Assembly: GCA_002309805.1 (NCBI GenBank)
Contig: DBYJ01000051.1
Coordinates: 1-6,295 of the forward strand
Direction: 5' to 3'
Length of the DNA: 6,295 nt
From: Bacteroidales bacterium UBA1189
GTDB lineage: Bacteria; Bacteroidota; Bacteroidia; Bacteroidales; Bacteroidaceae
Shown here: positions 5,087-6,295 of the stretch, piece after piece
Layout of the letters: each line of letters starts with the position of its first letter
How positions within the stretch are numbered: the stretch's first letter is position 1
The notes under the pieces: model-generated
Databases searched by the model: none
What the model saw: the letters and a program-made list of their open reading frames with translations, nothing else
Told to the model about the DNA's origin: nothing
Position numbers and translations under genes: made by a program

Positions 5087-6019
5087 ATGACGGAAAAGGT
5101 TGTTTCAGGCAAGGCTCATTGGATTTGGCATGTGATGGCATTGGTGACTATCATCGTGTGGGGCACAACATTTGCCTCCACCAAGGTGTTGCTCATGCAC
5201 GGCCTCACGCCGCCTGAGATTATGGTGGAGCGTTTTGTGATTGCCTACCTCTGCATCCTCCCCTTCTGCCACAAGAAATGGCTTTCCGATTCCTTTTGGG
5301 ACGAGATAAGGATGGTGCTGCTTGGCATAACGGGCGGTTCGCTCTACTTCCTGACGGAGAACACGGCGCTTTCCTATACTATGTCGTCGAACGTGGCGCT
5401 CATCGTCTGCGTGACGCCTTTGTTGACGTCGCTCCTTACCATTATATTATTTAAAGAAGTAAAGCTGACGCGTCGTCTGGCCATCGGCTCGTTGGTGGCT
5501 CTGTTGGGCGAGGTGTTTGTGGTGCTCAACGGAAACTTTCTGGTAGAGGTGAATCCTTTGGGCGACGCGCTTGCCTTCAGCGCGGCACTCTGTTGGGCTG
5601 TCTATAGCGTTCTGCTCCGTCCGCTGAATGCCCGCTACGACACCCTTTTCCTTACGCGCAAGGTTTTTTTCTATGGTCTGGTGACGATGTTGCCTATTTT
5701 GTTCTTTCAAGGGACTGACGGGCTGCATTTGTCAGCCCTTTCCTCGCCCGTCGTATGGGGCAATCTCGTTTTCCTTGGCGTAGTGGCAAGTTTTGGCTGC
5801 TTTTTTTCATGGAACATGGCACTTCGGAAACTCGATTTGGTTGTCGCCAGCAACTATATGTATTGCCAGCCACTCGTGTCACTCACCTGTTCCGTCATCA
5901 TTCTTCATGAGCCCCTAACTCCGATTGCTCTTGTCGGTACAGTTTTTGTGTTGTTTGGCATCTGGTTTGCCGAAAATGGTCCATCCTTCCGCCATCCAAC
6001 CAAAAAAGTGGAAAAATGA
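5087..6019 (+). CDS. EamA/DMT superfamily inner-membrane transporter
   Basis: This 310-residue protein has about ten hydrophobic segments in two similar halves, the pattern of the drug/metabolite transporter (EamA) family. The first segment contains VTIIVWGTTFASTKVLL (20-36), with the WG...F.STK motif of the first EamA repeat. The second half begins at about LGDALAFSAALCWAVYSVLLRP (158-179). The region ASNYMYCQPLVSLTCSVIILHEPLTP (254-279) matches the conserved late P-(n)-E-P segment near the end of the second repeat. The C-terminus is short and basic (FRHPTKKVEK). These proteins usually export or exchange metabolites such as amino acids or nucleotide precursors; the substrate here is unknown. 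The ATG at 5087 is chosen because the promoter box at 5060-5067 precludes the GTG at 5048. It is divergent from metY with a shared 97-bp control region, so export of a sulfur amino acid or related metabolite is possible but unproven. Confidence 0.88.
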   Translation: MTEKVVSGKAHWIWHVMALVTIIVWGTTFASTKVLLMHGLTPPEIMVERFVIAYLCILPFCHKKWLSDSFWDEIRMVLLGITGGSLYFLTENTALSYTMSSNVALIVCVTPLLTSLLTIILFKEVKLTRRLAIGSLVALLGEVFVVLNGNFLVEVNPLGDALAFSAALCWAVYSVLLRPLNARYDTLFLTRKVFFYGLVTMLPILFFQGTDGLHLSALSSPVVWGNLVFLGVVASFGCFFSWNMALRKLDLVVASNYMYCQPLVSLTCSVIILHEPLTPIALVGTVFVLFGIWFAENGPSFRHPTKKVEK

Positions 6020-6027
6020 TAGTGAAG

Positions 6028-6049
6028 AAAATCAGCATCTTCTGATTTT
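6028..6049 (+). terminator. Weak terminator-like hairpin after the EamA gene
   Basis: AAAATCAG (6028-6035) pairs with CTGATTTT (6042-6049) around a six-base loop, 8 nt after the stop codon. The T4 tract is part of the stem, so termination may be partial. It precedes the strong promoter at 6085-6116. Confidence 0.45.
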
Positions 6050-6084
6050 GCCGAAAAAATAATTGAAAAAAAGTCCGAAAATAA

Positions 6085-6116
6085 TTTGGTAGTACGAAAT
6101 AAAGGCAGTACCTTTG
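6085..6116 (+). promoter_or_regulatory. Strong Bacteroidota promoter, probably of an rRNA operon
   Basis: TTTG (6085-6088), a 20-bp spacer and TACCTTTG (6109-6116) match the consensus TTTG-N(19-21)-TAnnTTTG almost perfectly, the best promoter in the window. An A-rich tract with several A-runs (about 6053-6084) lies directly upstream and resembles an UP element, as at rRNA promoters. AGTAC occurs twice in the spacer region (6091-6095 and 6107-6111). Transcription should start near 6122. No open reading frame follows, consistent with a stable-RNA transcript. Confidence 0.75.
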
Positions 6117-6121
6117 CACCC

Positions 6122-6295
6122 GCTTTTCGAAAGGGCGCCCTCGGGAGCCGTTTGAGAAGGGCGATGAAGAGCGATCTTTGAGTTAGTTTTCCATACAGAC
6201 GAAGTAGTACAAGAGCGGCCCCTTCCGCTGGTGTTATCATCAGTCGGGTTGGGGTCGGGTAGAGAGAGAAAGAGAACGAACCGTCAATTAATTAT
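6122..6295 (+). ncRNA. Probable rRNA operon leader, upstream of a 16S rRNA gene outside the window
   Basis: The last 170 bases have no plus-strand gene. They contain short self-complementary elements (TTTCGAAA 6125-6132, GGGCGCCC 6133-6140, CCCTCGGG 6138-6145), a boxA-like GATCTTTGAGTT (6173-6184), a purine-rich stretch and an A/T-rich end. GATCTTTGA- or GTTCTTTGA-like elements are known from 16S leaders of Bacteroidota, and the final CGTCAATTAATTAT resembles the sequence just before 16S rRNA genes in Prevotella as I recall them. The 16S gene itself is not in the window, so this is inference from the promoter strength, the lack of coding sequence and the motif. Confidence 0.65.
6173..6184 (+). 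promoter_or_regulatory. boxA-like antitermination element in the leader
   Basis: GATCTTTGAGTT resembles bacterial rRNA boxA (E. coli TGCTCTTTAACA), which binds NusB/NusE. An alternative reading is a second promoter: GATCTTTG differs from TAnnTTTG at one base and a TTTG lies 18 bp upstream (6151-6154). Confidence 0.5.

Noticed and set aside
5905..6240. A 111-codon minus-strand frame covering the right-end leader
   Set aside because: It overlaps the EamA gene end, the terminator-like hairpin and the strongest promoter in the window, and its translation shows no family features.

Overview
The window looks like chromosomal DNA of a Bacteroidales bacterium, most likely Prevotella or a close relative. 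Three things support this: a type IX secretion (T9SS) gene pair in the porP-porK order, four promoters with the Bacteroidota -7 box TAnnTTTG(C), and no Shine-Dalgarno sequences before the start codons. The genus is inferred from overall resemblance and was not tested by a search.

Left end, minus strand: the front of a T9SS operon. A complete porP/sprF outer-membrane protein gene (934-1872) is followed by the 5' part of porK/gldK (from 869 to the window edge). The short spacer between them carries a heptanucleotide tandem repeat. A 271-bp non-coding region (1873-2143) separates this operon from a divergent plus-strand gene for a stand-alone acyltransferase of the condensation-domain (HxxxDG) superfamily (2144-3433). 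That region holds a series of short direct repeats spaced 20, 21 or 31 bp, ending just upstream of the acyltransferase -7 box. It resembles an activator-binding array.

Middle, minus strand: metY, an O-acetylhomoserine sulfhydrylase (3712-4989), is followed 34 nt later by a 56-codon gene for a basic small protein (3507-3677). A hairpin with a minus-strand T6 tract closes this unit and lies between it and the convergent acyltransferase. The acyltransferase ends in a perfect 12-bp tandem duplication that includes its stop codon.

Right end, plus strand: an EamA/DMT family transporter (5087-6019) is divergent from metY. The two share a 97-bp intergenic region with back-to-back promoters and a direct repeat between them. 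After a weak terminator, a near-perfect promoter (TTTG-N20-TACCTTTG) with an A-rich upstream tract begins a long untranslated leader with a boxA-like element. The window probably ends just before a 16S rRNA gene.

The genes do not form a single pathway. The window contains a secretion unit, a sulfur-assimilation unit, a transporter, an orphan acyltransferase and a probable rRNA operon start. No mobile element, CRISPR array or tRNA was seen. I did not find a clearly new system; the most interesting unexplained items are the phased repeat array, the small basic protein and the repeats in the intergenic regions.
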